Part shown: piece after piece, positions 31,722-40,428 of the stretch
Numbering within the stretch: the stretch's first letter is position 1
How the letters are laid out: each line of letters begins with the position of its first letter
From: Geodermatophilus bullaregiensis
GTDB lineage: Bacteria > Actinomycetota > Actinomycetes > Mycobacteriales > Geodermatophilaceae
Assembly (NCBI RefSeq): GCF_016907675.1
Contig: NZ_JAFBCJ010000001.1
Coordinates: 3,410,001 to 3,474,000 of the forward strand
Direction: 5' to 3'
Length of the DNA: 64,000 nucleotides
Notes under the pieces: model-generated
Database searches by the model: none
Told to the model about the DNA's origin: nothing
Seen by the model: the letters and a program-made list of their open reading frames with translations, nothing else
Made by a program: the position numbers and the translations under genes

Positions 31722-32960
31722 ATGACCGGGGTGGAGCAGGTGGCGGGCACGACGCCGCTGGTCAGCGGGGCGGACGTCGCCGACGCGGCAGCGCTGCTGG
31801 AGGGGATCGTGCGGCGCACGCCGCTGGAGCACTCCCGCGCTCTCGCCGAGCGGGTCGGCGGACCGGTCTGGCTCAAGTGCGAGAACCTCCAGCACACCGG
31901 CTCGTTCAAGTTCCGCGGCGCCTACACCCGGCTGGCCCGGCTCACGCCCGACGAGCGGGCGCGCGGCGTCGTCGCGGCCAGCGCGGGCAACCACGCGCAG
32001 GGGGTGGCGCTGGCCGCGCGCATGCTGGGCGTCCGGGCGACGGTGTTCATGCCCGAGAGCGCGCCGCTGCCCAAGGTCGCCGCCACCCGCGGCTACGGCG
32101 CCGAGGCCCGGCTGACCGGGCACACCCTCACCGAGGCGCTGGCCGCCGCCACGGCGCACGCGCGGGAGACCGGCGCGGTCTTCATCCACCCGTTCGACCA
32201 CCGCGACGTCATCGCCGGGCAGGGCACGGTCGGGCTCGAGGTCCTGGAGCAGTGCCCCGACGTCGCCACGGTCGTCGTCTGCACCGGTGGGGGCGGGCTG
32301 GTGTCGGGCATCGCGGCGGCGGTGAAGGACCGGCGGCCCGGCGTCCGGGTGGTGGCGGTGCAGGCCGCGGCGGCGGCCGCCTTCCCGGGGTCCCTGGCCG
32401 CGGGCCGGCCGGTGCCGCTGACGGGGATGACGACGATGGCCGACGGCATCGCGGTCGGGGCGCCCGCGGAGCTGACGCTCGCGCACGTGCGGGAGCTGGT
32501 CGACGAGGTGCGCACCGTGAGCGAGGAGGACCTCTCGCAGGCCCTGCTGTTCTGCCTGGAGCGGGCCAAGCTCGTCGTCGAGCCGGCGGGGGTCGCCGCG
32601 GTCGCCGCGGTGCTGGCCGACCCGGCCGCGTTCCCGCCGCCGGTGGTGGCGGTGGTCTCCGGCGGCAACATCGACCCGGTGCTGATGCTCAAGGTGGTGC
32701 AGCACGGCATGGCGGCGGCCGGGCGGTACCTGCGGCTGCGGCTGCGCGTGCCCGACCGCCCCGGGTCGCTGGCGGCGGTGCTCACGGCGCTGGCCGACGT
32801 GGGCGCCAACGTGCTGGAGGTCGAGCACGAGCGGACCGCGACCCGGCTGGGGCTGGGCGAGGTGGAGGTCTTCGTCGTCCTGGAGACGCGGGGGCCCACG
32901 CACGCCGACGAGGTGCTCGCCGCGCTCGGCCGGGCCGGCTACGAGGTGACCGCGGGCTGA
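31722..32960 (+). CDS. ilvA: threonine ammonia-lyase (threonine dehydratase)
   Basis: 412 residues from ATG 31722, preceded by GGGAGGA at 7 nt. The PLP lysine is in HTGSFKFRGAY, the phosphate-binding glycine loop is CTGGGGLVSG, and a C-terminal ACT-type domain (about 330-412) begins LRLRLRVPDRPGSLAAVL. It deaminates threonine to 2-oxobutanoate. The single ACT domain and about 400-residue length fit the catabolic-type or short actinobacterial form rather than the 500-residue biosynthetic enzyme with two ACT-like domains; which role applies is undecided. Confidence 0.9.
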   Translation: MTGVEQVAGTTPLVSGADVADAAALLEGIVRRTPLEHSRALAERVGGPVWLKCENLQHTGSFKFRGAYTRLARLTPDERARGVVAASAGNHAQGVALAARMLGVRATVFMPESAPLPKVAATRGYGAEARLTGHTLTEALAAATAHARETGAVFIHPFDHRDVIAGQGTVGLEVLEQCPDVATVVVCTGGGGLVSGIAAAVKDRRPGVRVVAVQAAAAAAFPGSLAAGRPVPLTGMTTMADGIAVGAPAELTLAHVRELVDEVRTVSEEDLSQALLFCLERAKLVVEPAGVAAVAAVLADPAAFPPPVVAVVSGGNIDPVLMLKVVQHGMAAAGRYLRLRLRVPDRPGSLAAVLTALADVGANVLEVEHERTATRLGLGEVEVFVVLETRGPTHADEVLAALGRAGYEVTAG

Positions 32961-32964
32961 CGGG

Positions 32965-33008
32965 GCCGCCCCCACGGTCCACTCGCGGCGGGCCCTCCCG
33001 GGGGCGGC
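32965..33008 (+). terminator. hairpin after ilvA
   Basis: GCCGCCCCC (32965-32973) and GGGGGCGGC (33000-33008) form a perfect 9-bp stem with a 26-nt loop, starting 5 bp after the ilvA stop. The long loop lowers confidence. Confidence 0.45.
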
Positions 33009-33097
33009 GATGAGTTCTCCGCGCCGCCGCGGTCGGTACGGCGTGCGACCGGTGGCTGGAGCAGGACGAGGGCTCGGGAAGTGTCGGCGGCCACACG

Positions 33098-33103
33098 TAG
33101 TTT
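33098..33103 (+). promoter_or_regulatory. -10 box of the ABC exporter operon, leaderless-type
   Basis: TAGTTT fits TANNNT and ends 7 nt before ATG 33111, in an unusually AT-rich patch for this sequence. No ribosome binding site follows, so the ATPase mRNA is probably leaderless. This favours 33111 over the in-frame GTG at 33081. Confidence 0.55.
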
Positions 33104-33110
33104 CGCCAGC

Positions 33111-34127
33111 ATGAGCGACGCCATCCTCGTCGAGGGACTGCAGAAGCGCTTCGGCGCGAACACCGCGCTGGCCGGTGTCGACCTGACCGTCCCGGAGGGC
33201 GGCGTGCTGGGCCTGCTCGGGCCCAACGGTGCGGGCAAGACGACGGTCGTCCGCATCCTGACCACGCTGCTGCTGCCCGACGGCGGCCGCGCCGAGGTGG
33301 CCGGCGTCGACGTCGTCCGGGAGCCCGACCGGGTGCGCTCGGTCATCGGGCTCACCGGGCAGTACGCCGCCGTCGACGAGTACCTCACCGGCTTCGAGAA
33401 CTTGGAGATGGTCGGCCGGCTCTACCGGCTCGGCAAGCGCGAGGCGCGGGCCCGGGCCGGGGAGCTGCTCGAGCGCTTCGACCTCAGCGACGCCGCGTCC
33501 CGGCCGGCGAAGACCTACTCCGGCGGCATGCGCCGGCGCCTGGACATCGCCGCCTCCCTGATCGCCCGGCCCCGGGTGCTCTTCCTCGACGAGCCCACCA
33601 CCGGGCTCGACCCGCGCAGCCGGCTGGGCATGTGGGAGTTCATCGCCGACCTGGCCGGCGGGGGGACGACGATCCTGCTCACCACCCAGTACCTCGAGGA
33701 GGCCGACCGGCTGGCCGACCGGATGGTGGTCATCGACCACGGCCGGGTCATCGCCCGCGGCACCGCCGACGAGCTCAAGGCCCAGGTGGGCGGGCAGCGG
33801 CTGGAGCTCACGGTCGGCCGCGCCGACGACCTGGTGGAGACCGCCCGGCAGCTGGCGCCACTCGGCGCCGGGGAGCCGCACCTCGACGAGCAGAACCGCC
33901 GGCTGAGCCTGCCGGTGCGGGGCGGCACCGAGGCGCTGGCCGAGGCGCTGGGACTGCTGGCGGCCGCCGGCGTGGAGGTGCTCGACGTCGGGCTGCGCCG
34001 GCCCGACCTCGACGACGTGTTCCTCGCGCTCACCGGCCACGCGGCCGAGGACGGCGCCGACCCCACAGGACCCGCGCAGGTGGCCGCCGGGCGCACGCCG
34101 GCCGAGACCGCAGGGAGTGCCCGATGA
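33111..34127 (+). CDS. DrrA-type ABC transporter ATP-binding protein
   Basis: 338 residues from ATG 33111. Walker A GPNGAGKTT (about 37-45), Q-loop LTGQYAAVDEYLTG, signature YSGGMRRRLDIA, Walker B VLFLDEPTTGLDP and the H-loop region LTTQYLEEADRLADR are all intact. The MRRRLDIA signature with the extended C-terminal domain (about 220-338) fits the daunorubicin-resistance DrrA family. It energises the permease encoded next, whose ATG overlaps its stop (ATGA). The substrate, perhaps an antibiotic or lipid, is unknown. No regulator gene is adjacent. Confidence 0.93.
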   Translation: MSDAILVEGLQKRFGANTALAGVDLTVPEGGVLGLLGPNGAGKTTVVRILTTLLLPDGGRAEVAGVDVVREPDRVRSVIGLTGQYAAVDEYLTGFENLEMVGRLYRLGKREARARAGELLERFDLSDAASRPAKTYSGGMRRRLDIAASLIARPRVLFLDEPTTGLDPRSRLGMWEFIADLAGGGTTILLTTQYLEEADRLADRMVVIDHGRVIARGTADELKAQVGGQRLELTVGRADDLVETARQLAPLGAGEPHLDEQNRRLSLPVRGGTEALAEALGLLAAAGVEVLDVGLRRPDLDDVFLALTGHAAEDGADPTGPAQVAAGRTPAETAGSAR

Positions 34128-34927
34128 GCGCGCTGTCCGTCGCCGTCGAGGACGGCCTCACGATCACCCGCCGCAACCTGGTGAAGGTCAGGCGGGTCCC
34201 GGAGCTCATCGTCTTCGCGACGCTGTCGCCGATCATGTTCGTGCTGCTGTTCCGCTACGTCTTCGGCAGCGCCATCCCCATCCAGGGCATCAGCTACGCC
34301 GAGTTCCTGCTGCCGGGGATCTTCGCCCAGACCATCGTCTTCGGCAGCACGATCACCGGGGCGAGCCTCGCCGAGGACCTGCAGAAGGGCCTCATCGACC
34401 GGTTCCGGTCGCTGCCGATGGCGTCCTCGGCGGTCCTGGTCGGCCGGACGGTCGCCGACCTGGCGCTCAACGCGCTCTCCATCGTGGTCATGGGTGTGAC
34501 CGGGCTCATCGTCGGCTGGCGGATCCGGTCCTCGCTGCTCGAGGCGCTGGCCGGTTTCGCGCTGCTGCTGTTCTTCGCCTACGCCATGAGCTGGCTGATG
34601 GCGACCGTGGGCCTGCTCGTGCGCACCCCCGAGGTGGTGCAGCAGGCCAGCTTCATCGTGATCTTCCCGCTGACCTTCATCGCCAACACGTTCGTGCCGA
34701 CGGACAACTTCCCGACGGTGCTGAAGGTGATCGCGGACTGGAACCCGGTGTCGGCGGTCGTGCAGGCCGCCCGGGAGCTGTTCGGCAACACCGCGCCGGG
34801 GCTGGGTGCCCCCGACGCGTGGCCGCTGCAGCACCCGGTGCTCTACACGCTGATCTGGTCGGCGCTGCTGCTGGCGGTCTTCGTGCCGCTGTCGGTCCGG
34901 ATCTACCGCCGGACCGCCAGCCGCTAG
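34124..34927 (+). CDS. DrrB-type ABC-2 transporter permease
   Basis: 267 residues, ATG overlapping the ATPase stop by 4 bp. Six hydrophobic segments and the ABC-2 family elements are visible: TITRRNLVKVRRVPELIVF at the N-terminus, FLLPGIFAQTIVFGS, DRFRSLPMASSAVLVGR, and FIANTFVPTDNFPTVLKVIADWNPVS. It forms the membrane channel of the exporter with the DrrA-like ATPase. Two GC hairpins follow the stop. Confidence 0.92.
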   Translation: MSALSVAVEDGLTITRRNLVKVRRVPELIVFATLSPIMFVLLFRYVFGSAIPIQGISYAEFLLPGIFAQTIVFGSTITGASLAEDLQKGLIDRFRSLPMASSAVLVGRTVADLALNALSIVVMGVTGLIVGWRIRSSLLEALAGFALLLFFAYAMSWLMATVGLLVRTPEVVQQASFIVIFPLTFIANTFVPTDNFPTVLKVIADWNPVSAVVQAARELFGNTAPGLGAPDAWPLQHPVLYTLIWSALLLAVFVPLSVRIYRRTASR

Positions 34928-34932
34928 GACGG

Positions 34933-34993
34933 CGTCCCCGCCGGGACGGGCGGGGACGGGGGTGGCCCGGGGACCGGTGGGTCCCGGGCCACC
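34933..34993 (+). terminator. tandem hairpins after the ABC exporter operon
   Basis: Two adjacent perfect stems: CGTCCCCGCC/GGCGGGGACG (34933-34942/34949-34958, 10 bp) and GGTGGCCCGGG/CCCGGGCCACC (34961-34971/34983-34993, 11 bp). They separate the exporter from the M3 peptidase gene on the same strand. Confidence 0.7.
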
Positions 34994-35062
34994 CGCGTCC
35001 CTCGGCCCGGCTCCCGCCCCACCGGCGTCGCAAGGCGGTGCAGGAGCGCAGGATGGACGGCG

Positions 35063-37126
35063 ATGAGCGCTGAGCCCGCCCCCGCCGTGTCCACCGACAA
35101 CCCGCTGCTCGAGTCGTCGCCCCTGCCCTTCGGGCTGCCGCCGTTCGCCGACATCTCGCTCGAGCACTGCCGCGAGGCCGTCCTGGCCGGGATGGCCGAG
35201 CAGCGCGCGGAGCTGGACGCGGTCACCGCGTCCACCGAGCCGCCGACCTTCGGCAACACGATCGAGGCCCTCGAGCGCTCGGGACGGCTGCTGCGCCGCG
35301 CCGAGGCGGTGTTCGGCAACCTCGCGTCGTCGCTGTCGAGTCCGCGCCTGCGCGAGATCGAGCGGGAGGTGGCGCCGCTGGAGGCCGCGCACGCCGACGC
35401 GCTGCGCCTGGACCCGGCGCTGTTCGCCCGCGTCGACGCCGTCCACGCCACCCGGCACGACGCCGGGCTGGACGCCGAGGCGGTCCGGCTGGTCGAGCGC
35501 CACCACCTCGACCGGGTGCTGGCCGGGGCGCGCCTGGACGACGCCGGCCGCGCGCGGCTGTCCGGGCTCAACCGCGAGCTCTCGGAGCTGTCCACGCGGT
35601 TCGGGCAGAACCTCCAGCTGGCCACCGAGGCCGCCGCCGTCCGGGTCGCCGACGCCGCCGAGCTCGAGGGGCTGGGCGAGGAGGAGGTGGCCGCCGCGGC
35701 CCGTGCCGCCGCCGACCGGGACCTCGACGGGTACGTCCTGCCGCTGCTGCTGCCCACCGGCCAGCCGGTCCTGGCCCGGCTGCGCGACCGGGAGCTGCGC
35801 CGCCGGGTGTTCGAGGCGTCGGTGGGCCGCGCGTCGTCCGGGGAGCACGACAACGGGCCGGTGGCCGCGCGGATCGCCCGGGTGCGGGCCGAGCGTGCGC
35901 GGCTGCTCGGCTTCGCCACCCACGCCGACCTGGTGCTGGCCGACCAGACCGCCGGCAGCACCGCCGCCGTCGACGCGATGCTGACCTCGATGGTCGGCCC
36001 GTCGGTGGCCAACGCGCGGGCCGAGGCCGAGGCGCTGGTCGAGGTCGCCGCCCGCGACGGCGTGACCGAGCTGGCGCCCTGGGACTGGGCGTTCTACAGC
36101 GAGCGGGTGCGCGCCGAGCGGTACTCGGTGGACACCACGGCGCTGCGGTCGTGGTTCGAGCTGGACCGCGTCCTGGTCGACGGCGTCTTCCGCGCGGCGG
36201 AGCTGCTCTACGGCTACCGCTTCACCCCGCGCCCCGACCTGGCCGGCTACCACCCCGACGTGCGGGTCTGGGCGGTCACCGGTCCCGACGGCGAGCAGGT
36301 GGGCCTCTACCTCGGCGACTTCCTCGCCCGGGAGGGCAAGCGCGGCGGGGCGTGGATGAGCTCGTTCGTCACGCAGTCGCGGCTGCTCGGCACCCGGCCG
36401 GTCGTCGTCAACAACCTCAACGTGGCGCGTGCGCCCGAGGGCCGGCCGACGCTGCTCACGCTCGACGAGGTCACCACGCTGTTCCACGAGTTCGGCCACG
36501 CCCTGCACGGACTGAGCTCGGCGGTCACCTACCCGCGCTTCGCCGGGACCGCGGTGCCGCGGGACTTCGTCGAGTTCCCGAGCCAGGTCAACGAGATGTG
36601 GGCGCTGTGGCCGGAGGTCCTGGGCCACTACGCGCGCCACGTCGAGACCGGCGAGCCGCTGCCGGCCGCCGTCGTCGAGGCGATCGACGCCGCGTCGCTG
36701 TGGGGCGAGGGCTTCGCGACGCTGGAGTACCTGGCCGCGACGCTGCTCGACCAGGCGTGGCACCGGATCACGCCGGAGACCGAGGTCGGGGACCCGGCGG
36801 AGTTCGAGCGCCGGGCGCTGGCCGACGCCGGTGTCTCCTCCGACCTGGTGCCGCCGCGCTACCGGACGACGTACTTCCAGCACGTGTTCGCCGGGGGGTA
36901 CGCGGCCGGCTACTACTCCTACATCTGGTCGGAGGTCCTCGACGCCGACACCGTGGAGTGGTTCAAGGACAACGGCGGGCTGCGGCGGGAGAACGGTGAC
37001 GTCTTCCGCGACCGGCTGCTCGCCCGCGGTGGGTCGGTGGACCCGCTGGAGGCCTTCCGCGCCGTCCGCGGCCGGGACGCCGACCCCGCCCCGCTGCTGC
37101 GCCGCCGCGGTCTCGCCCCCGCCTGA
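35063..37126 (+). CDS. M3-family zinc metallopeptidase (oligopeptidase A / dipeptidyl carboxypeptidase type)
   Basis: 687 residues from ATG 35063. The zinc site is LFHEFGHALHGLSS (HExxH at about 475), with the third ligand Glu expected in the downstream FPSQVNEMWA segment. The C-terminal YRTTYFQHVFAGGYAAGYYSYIWSEVLD is the family's substrate-binding region. Length fits PrlC/Dcp (about 680). It degrades short peptides in the cytosol. There is no signal peptide. The following gene begins 3 bp after its stop and may be cotranscribed. Confidence 0.95.
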   Translation: MSAEPAPAVSTDNPLLESSPLPFGLPPFADISLEHCREAVLAGMAEQRAELDAVTASTEPPTFGNTIEALERSGRLLRRAEAVFGNLASSLSSPRLREIEREVAPLEAAHADALRLDPALFARVDAVHATRHDAGLDAEAVRLVERHHLDRVLAGARLDDAGRARLSGLNRELSELSTRFGQNLQLATEAAAVRVADAAELEGLGEEEVAAAARAAADRDLDGYVLPLLLPTGQPVLARLRDRELRRRVFEASVGRASSGEHDNGPVAARIARVRAERARLLGFATHADLVLADQTAGSTAAVDAMLTSMVGPSVANARAEAEALVEVAARDGVTELAPWDWAFYSERVRAERYSVDTTALRSWFELDRVLVDGVFRAAELLYGYRFTPRPDLAGYHPDVRVWAVTGPDGEQVGLYLGDFLAREGKRGGAWMSSFVTQSRLLGTRPVVVNNLNVARAPEGRPTLLTLDEVTTLFHEFGHALHGLSSAVTYPRFAGTAVPRDFVEFPSQVNEMWALWPEVLGHYARHVETGEPLPAAVVEAIDAASLWGEGFATLEYLAATLLDQAWHRITPETEVGDPAEFERRALADAGVSSDLVPPRYRTTYFQHVFAGGYAAGYYSYIWSEVLDADTVEWFKDNGGLRRENGDVFRDRLLARGGSVDPLEAFRAVRGRDADPAPLLRRRGLAPA

Positions 37127-37129
37127 CCC

Positions 37130-38002
37130 GTGGGCAGCCGCATCCGGCACCCGGCCGCCGCGCCGTGGGACGACGACCTCGTCGTCATCGGCGCCTGGGA
37201 GCGGGCGGTCGAGGTCTGGTCGTCGTTCCGCGGTGTGCGCGTCGCTGCCTTCGACACCGTCCTCGACGCCGGTGGCACCCGGCTGACCCTCGCGTCAGGT
37301 CCGGTCCCGGTCGTCGTCGCCGGCGCCTGGGCGCGGCACGGCGTCTGTGCGTACGGCCTCGACGGGCGACGCGCGTGGCAGAACCGATCACGCACGAACG
37401 TGCAGCAGCTGACCGTCCTGTCCGGCCGCCGGGTCGCCGTCGGCTACGCGAGCCAACCGACCGTGGTCCTCGATGCGACGACCGGTCGAGAGCTCACGTC
37501 CCTGCGCGGGGTCACGACGGTCGTCGCGCTCGACCCGCGGACGACGCTCCTGGCCGGTACCGGGTGGTTGCGGCTGGCGGATGCCGACCTGACTCCGTCG
37601 TGGCGGCGCACGCCCGCGGTCGGTTTCTCCGTCAGCCACGCCGCGGGCGGTCCGGAGACCGTCGCGGTCGTCGAGGCGGAGGAGAGCGGATCGGTGCTGC
37701 GTGTCTTCGACCGGGACGGTGCGGCGCGTGCGTCCGTCGCGTGGCCGGACGAGGGGATCGGCCCCGTCAGCCACGACGCGGCATCGGGGACGTGGGTCGT
37801 CCTGCGGGTGGGCTACGAGGGGCGCCGCCACACTCTCGTCCGCCTGACCGATGACGGGGAGGTGGTGGACCAGCGCCCGTGGCACCCCGTCGACACCGCG
37901 GCCGTCATGCGGGACGGCCGGGTGCTGGTGTACGCGAACGACGACGGCGTGCACGTCCTCGATGTCGCAGACCTCAGCGTGCGGAGGCTCGCGCCGGTCT
38001 GA
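37130..38002 (+). CDS. unknown protein, beta-propeller-like
   Basis: 290 residues from GTG 37130. I do not recognise a family. The sequence is built of repeated beta-strand pairs (VVVAGAWARHGVCAYGLDGR, RRVAVGYASQPTVVLDATTG, MRDGRVLVYANDDGVHVLDV), spaced as in WD40/PQQ-like propellers, with no signal peptide and no catalytic motif. It starts 3 bp after the M3 peptidase stop but its codons contain somewhat more A/T in third position than its neighbours, hinting at a different origin. A perfect 15-bp palindrome follows it. A binding or scaffold role is a guess. Confidence 0.7.
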   Translation: MGSRIRHPAAAPWDDDLVVIGAWERAVEVWSSFRGVRVAAFDTVLDAGGTRLTLASGPVPVVVAGAWARHGVCAYGLDGRRAWQNRSRTNVQQLTVLSGRRVAVGYASQPTVVLDATTGRELTSLRGVTTVVALDPRTTLLAGTGWLRLADADLTPSWRRTPAVGFSVSHAAGGPETVAVVEAEESGSVLRVFDRDGAARASVAWPDEGIGPVSHDAASGTWVVLRVGYEGRRHTLVRLTDDGEVVDQRPWHPVDTAAVMRDGRVLVYANDDGVHVLDVADLSVRRLAPV

Positions 38003-38045
38003 CGGCACCGGCAACGGGCGTTCACACGCGGCTCCCGGGGTCGTT

Positions 38046-38097
38046 CTCGTGGTCCTGGGGCCCTGCGAGACCCCAGGACCACGAGGGGGACCCCAGT
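38046..38097. repeat. palindromic repeat element A, likely bidirectional terminator
   Basis: CTCGTGGTCCTGGGG (38046-38060) and its exact complement at 38071-38085 give a 15-bp stem with a 10-nt loop, followed by GACCCCAGTG (38089-38098). It lies between convergent genes. The core CTGGGGTCC with flanking CACTG is shared with the two elements around 56.4 and 57.5 kb, so it is probably a member of one dispersed palindromic family. Confidence 0.65.
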
Positions 38098-38103
38098 GGG
38101 CGC

Positions 38104-38433
38104 CTACAGCCAGGGGAGCGAGAGGACGAGGTCCAGGTCGTCGGGAGCGTCGCCGTCGCGGACGAGCCGGTTGGGCTGGCGGTGGCCGCACGTGGTGCAG
38201 CGGTGCACCACCTGCCAGCCCTTGCCCGACTTCTCGACCAGCCCGATCGGCTCCATCAGCCCCCGGCACCCGCTGGCGCGGTCACCGGGCAGGTCGTCGA
38301 CGTGCAGCGACCACAGGCAGTACGGGCAGTGGTTGCGGTAGTGCCCGTCGGTGTTCGCCGGGACGGGGGAGTGGCACCACCCGCACTCGAACCCGGTGTT
38401 CTCCGCGCGCCGGGACCGCACCCCGCGGCCCAC
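38104..38433 (-). CDS. RNHCP domain protein (zinc-ribbon-like)
   Basis: 109 residues, GTG or ATG-type start at 38433. The diagnostic RNHCPYCLWSLHVDD is present, with three further Cys pairs: CGWC upstream, CRGLMEP and CTTCGH downstream. This arrangement fits the RNHCP family of small predicted zinc-binding proteins, function unknown. It lies 5 bp after the greA stop on the same strand, so it is probably the second gene of a greA operon. Confidence 0.88.
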   Translation of the reverse strand: MGRGVRSRRAENTGFECGWCHSPVPANTDGHYRNHCPYCLWSLHVDDLPGDRASGCRGLMEPIGLVEKSGKGWQVVHRCTTCGHRQPNRLVRDGDAPDDLDLVLSLPWL

Positions 38434-38438
38434 GGGCG

Positions 38439-38936
38439 TCAGGGGACGAACGGCTCGACGGCGACGACGTCGACGGTGATGTCGCGGCCGTTCGGGGCCT
38501 GGTAGGTGACCGTGGTGCCCGGCGCCGAGCCGAGGATCGCCGCGCCGAGCGCCGACTCCGGGGAGTAGACGGTCAGATCGGTGGTGCCGGCGATCTCGCG
38601 CGAACCGAGGAGGAACTTCTCGGTCTCGTCGTCGCCCTGGAACCTGATCGTGATGACCGTGCCGAGCTCGGCGGTGGTCGCCGTCGTCGGCGGCTCGCCC
38701 ACGCGGGCCTTGCGCAGCAGGTCGGTGAGCTGCCGGATGCGGCCCTCCTGCTTGCCCTGCTCCTCCTTGGCGGCGTGGTAGCCGCCGTTCTCCTTGAGGT
38801 CGCCCTCCTCGCGGCGGGCGTTGATCTCGGCGGCCATGGCCGGCCGTCCGGCCACCAACTGGTCGAGCTCGGCCTTCAGCCGGTCGTGGGCCTCCTGGGT
38901 CAGCCAGATGCCCTGCTCTTCAGTGCCGGTGGTCAC
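38439..38936 (-). CDS. greA: transcription elongation factor GreA
   Basis: 165 residues from GTG 38936, with AGGAG about 8 nt upstream. The N-terminal coiled coil carries the catalytic acidic tip EEGDLKENGGYHAAKEEQG (conserved Asp and Glu kept), and the C-terminal FKBP-like domain ends PESALGAAILGSAPGTTV. GreA enters the RNA polymerase secondary channel and stimulates cleavage of backtracked RNA. A TAGCTT box at 39005-39000 (minus strand) could be its -10, with a leader of about 55 nt. Divergent from mca, as greA (Rv1080c) and mca (Rv1082) are in M. tuberculosis as I recall. Confidence 0.96.
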   Translation of the reverse strand: MTTGTEEQGIWLTQEAHDRLKAELDQLVAGRPAMAAEINARREEGDLKENGGYHAAKEEQGKQEGRIRQLTDLLRKARVGEPPTTATTAELGTVITIRFQGDDETEKFLLGSREIAGTTDLTVYSPESALGAAILGSAPGTTVTYQAPNGRDITVDVVAVEPFVP

Positions 38937-39164
38937 GCGTGGTACTCCTGCAGCTCGGGGGCCACCTCCCGGCCGGGAGGCGGCGACGTCGATCCGGCCA
39001 AGCTAACACCGGCCGAGGGGCCCCTGCACGGACCTGTTCCGGTGGTGCCGGGGCCCGCAGGGGAGACGGAACGTATCCGACCGCACAGTGACGAGCAGCA
39101 CACCCACCCGTCCGAGGGGCGGGGTCCGCGGCGTCCCGGTGCCGCGCCGGGGGACACTGGTCGG

Positions 39165-40052
39165 GTGACCGATGCGGACCCGTTGCGCCTGCTCGCCGTG
39201 CACGCCCACCCCGACGACGAGTCGAGCAAGGGCGCGGCGACGATGGCCAAGTACGTCGCCGAGGGCGTCGAGGTGATGGTGGCGACGTGCACCGGCGGCG
39301 AGCGCGGCTCGGTGCTCAACCCGGCGCTCGACCGCCCCGAGGTGTGGGAGCGGCTGCCGCAGCTGCGCGCCGAGGAGATGGCGCACGCCCGCGAGATCCT
39401 CGGCGTCCAGCAGGAGTTCCTCGGGTTCGTCGACTCGGGCCTGCCCGAGGGCGACCCGCTGCCGCCGCTGCCCGAGGGCTGCTTCGCGCTGGTGCCCACC
39501 GAGGAGGCGGCCGCGCCCCTGGTCGCGCTGATCCGCCGGTTCCGCCCGCACGTCGTGCTCACCTACGACGAGCGCGGCGGCTACCCGCACCCCGACCACG
39601 TCAAGACCCACGACGTGTCGGTGCTCGCCTTCGAGGCGGCCGGTGACCCCGAGCGCTACCCCGACCTCGGGGAGCCCTGGCAGCCGAGCAAGCTCTACTA
39701 CCACATGGGCTTCACGCTGACCCGGACGCGGGCGCTGCACGAGGCCATGCTCGAGACCGGCGCCGACTCGCCCTACGCCGAGTGGCTGGCCAACTGGGAC
39801 CCGGAGCGCGACATGAGCGCCCGGGTCACCACGCGGGTGCCCTGCGCCGAGTACTTCCCGGTCCGGGACGCCGCGCTCATCGCGCACGCCACCCAGATCG
39901 ACCCGCAGGGCCGCTGGTTCGCCTGCCCCATGGACCTGCAGCAGCGGGTGTGGCCCACCGAGGACTACGAGCTGGCCCGCTCGCTGGTCGACTCGGCCCT
40001 CCCCGAGGACGACCTGTTCGCCGGCATCCGCAGCGAGGTGCCGGTCCCGTGA
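39165..40052 (+). CDS. mca: mycothiol S-conjugate amidase Mca
   Basis: 295 residues from GTG 39165. LmbE-type zinc site: VHAHPDDESSKGAATMAKY (His, Asp, Asp) and GGYPHPDHVKTHDVS (His). The wording HAHPDDESSKGA and length near 290 fit Mca rather than the related deacetylase MshB. It cleaves mycothiol conjugates of toxins in the cytosol, releasing a mercapturic acid, and implies that the host makes mycothiol. The stop overlaps the next GTG (GTGA). The same GACACTGG upstream pattern occurs before the GGR gene and may be a -10 region. Confidence 0.94.
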   Translation: MTDADPLRLLAVHAHPDDESSKGAATMAKYVAEGVEVMVATCTGGERGSVLNPALDRPEVWERLPQLRAEEMAHAREILGVQQEFLGFVDSGLPEGDPLPPLPEGCFALVPTEEAAAPLVALIRRFRPHVVLTYDERGGYPHPDHVKTHDVSVLAFEAAGDPERYPDLGEPWQPSKLYYHMGFTLTRTRALHEAMLETGADSPYAEWLANWDPERDMSARVTTRVPCAEYFPVRDAALIAHATQIDPQGRWFACPMDLQQRVWPTEDYELARSLVDSALPEDDLFAGIRSEVPVP

Positions 40053-40405
40053 CGCCGCTGGGATCCGCTGGTCTGCAGGTCGTGCTCGCCGCCGAGCCGC
40101 AGCTGCCCGAGGACGTCGGCAAGTCCGGTCCGCTGGGCCTGTTCCTCATCCTGGTGCTGCTGGCCGCGTCGGCGCTGCTGGTCAGGTCGATGAGCGGGCA
40201 CCTCAAGAAGCTGCCGCGCAGCTTCGACGAGGACGACGGGCCGTCGGTGGTCGTCCCCGACACGCCGGCCGAGCTCGTCGACCCGCCGCGGCAGCCCGGC
40301 CAGGACGTGCTCGACTCGCTGCGCAGGGCGCCGCGCGCCATCGAGGGGCCCCGCCCCGAGGGCCGGTCCGGAGACGACGGCCGGACGGACCCGCCGGCGC
40401 GCTGA
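40049..40405 (+). CDS. small single-pass membrane protein downstream of mca
   Basis: 118 residues from GTG 40049, overlapping the mca stop. One membrane segment (about 28-46, GLFLILVLLAASALLVRSM) is followed by a basic HLKKLPRSF and an acidic, Pro-rich cytosolic tail. A gene of the same kind follows mca in mycobacteria (Rv1083, recalled). No function is known; translational coupling to mca is the only clue. Confidence 0.82.
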   Translation: MTPLGSAGLQVVLAAEPQLPEDVGKSGPLGLFLILVLLAASALLVRSMSGHLKKLPRSFDEDDGPSVVVPDTPAELVDPPRQPGQDVLDSLRRAPRAIEGPRPEGRSGDDGRTDPPAR

Positions 40406-40415
40406 CGCCGGCGGG
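40390..40415. terminator. hairpin between the mca operon and thioredoxin gene
   Basis: CCCGCCGGCG (40390-40399) and CGCCGGCGGG (40406-40415) form a perfect 10-bp stem with a 6-nt loop that contains the stop codon of the small membrane protein. It sits between convergent genes. Confidence 0.65.
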
Positions 40416-40428
40416 CCCGCCCGGCGGG

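Noticed and set aside
33515..37150. 1211-codon minus-strand open frame opposite the ABC exporter and M3 peptidase
   Set aside because: It spans three well-supported plus-strand genes and their terminator and reads as Arg/Gly/Gln low complexity.
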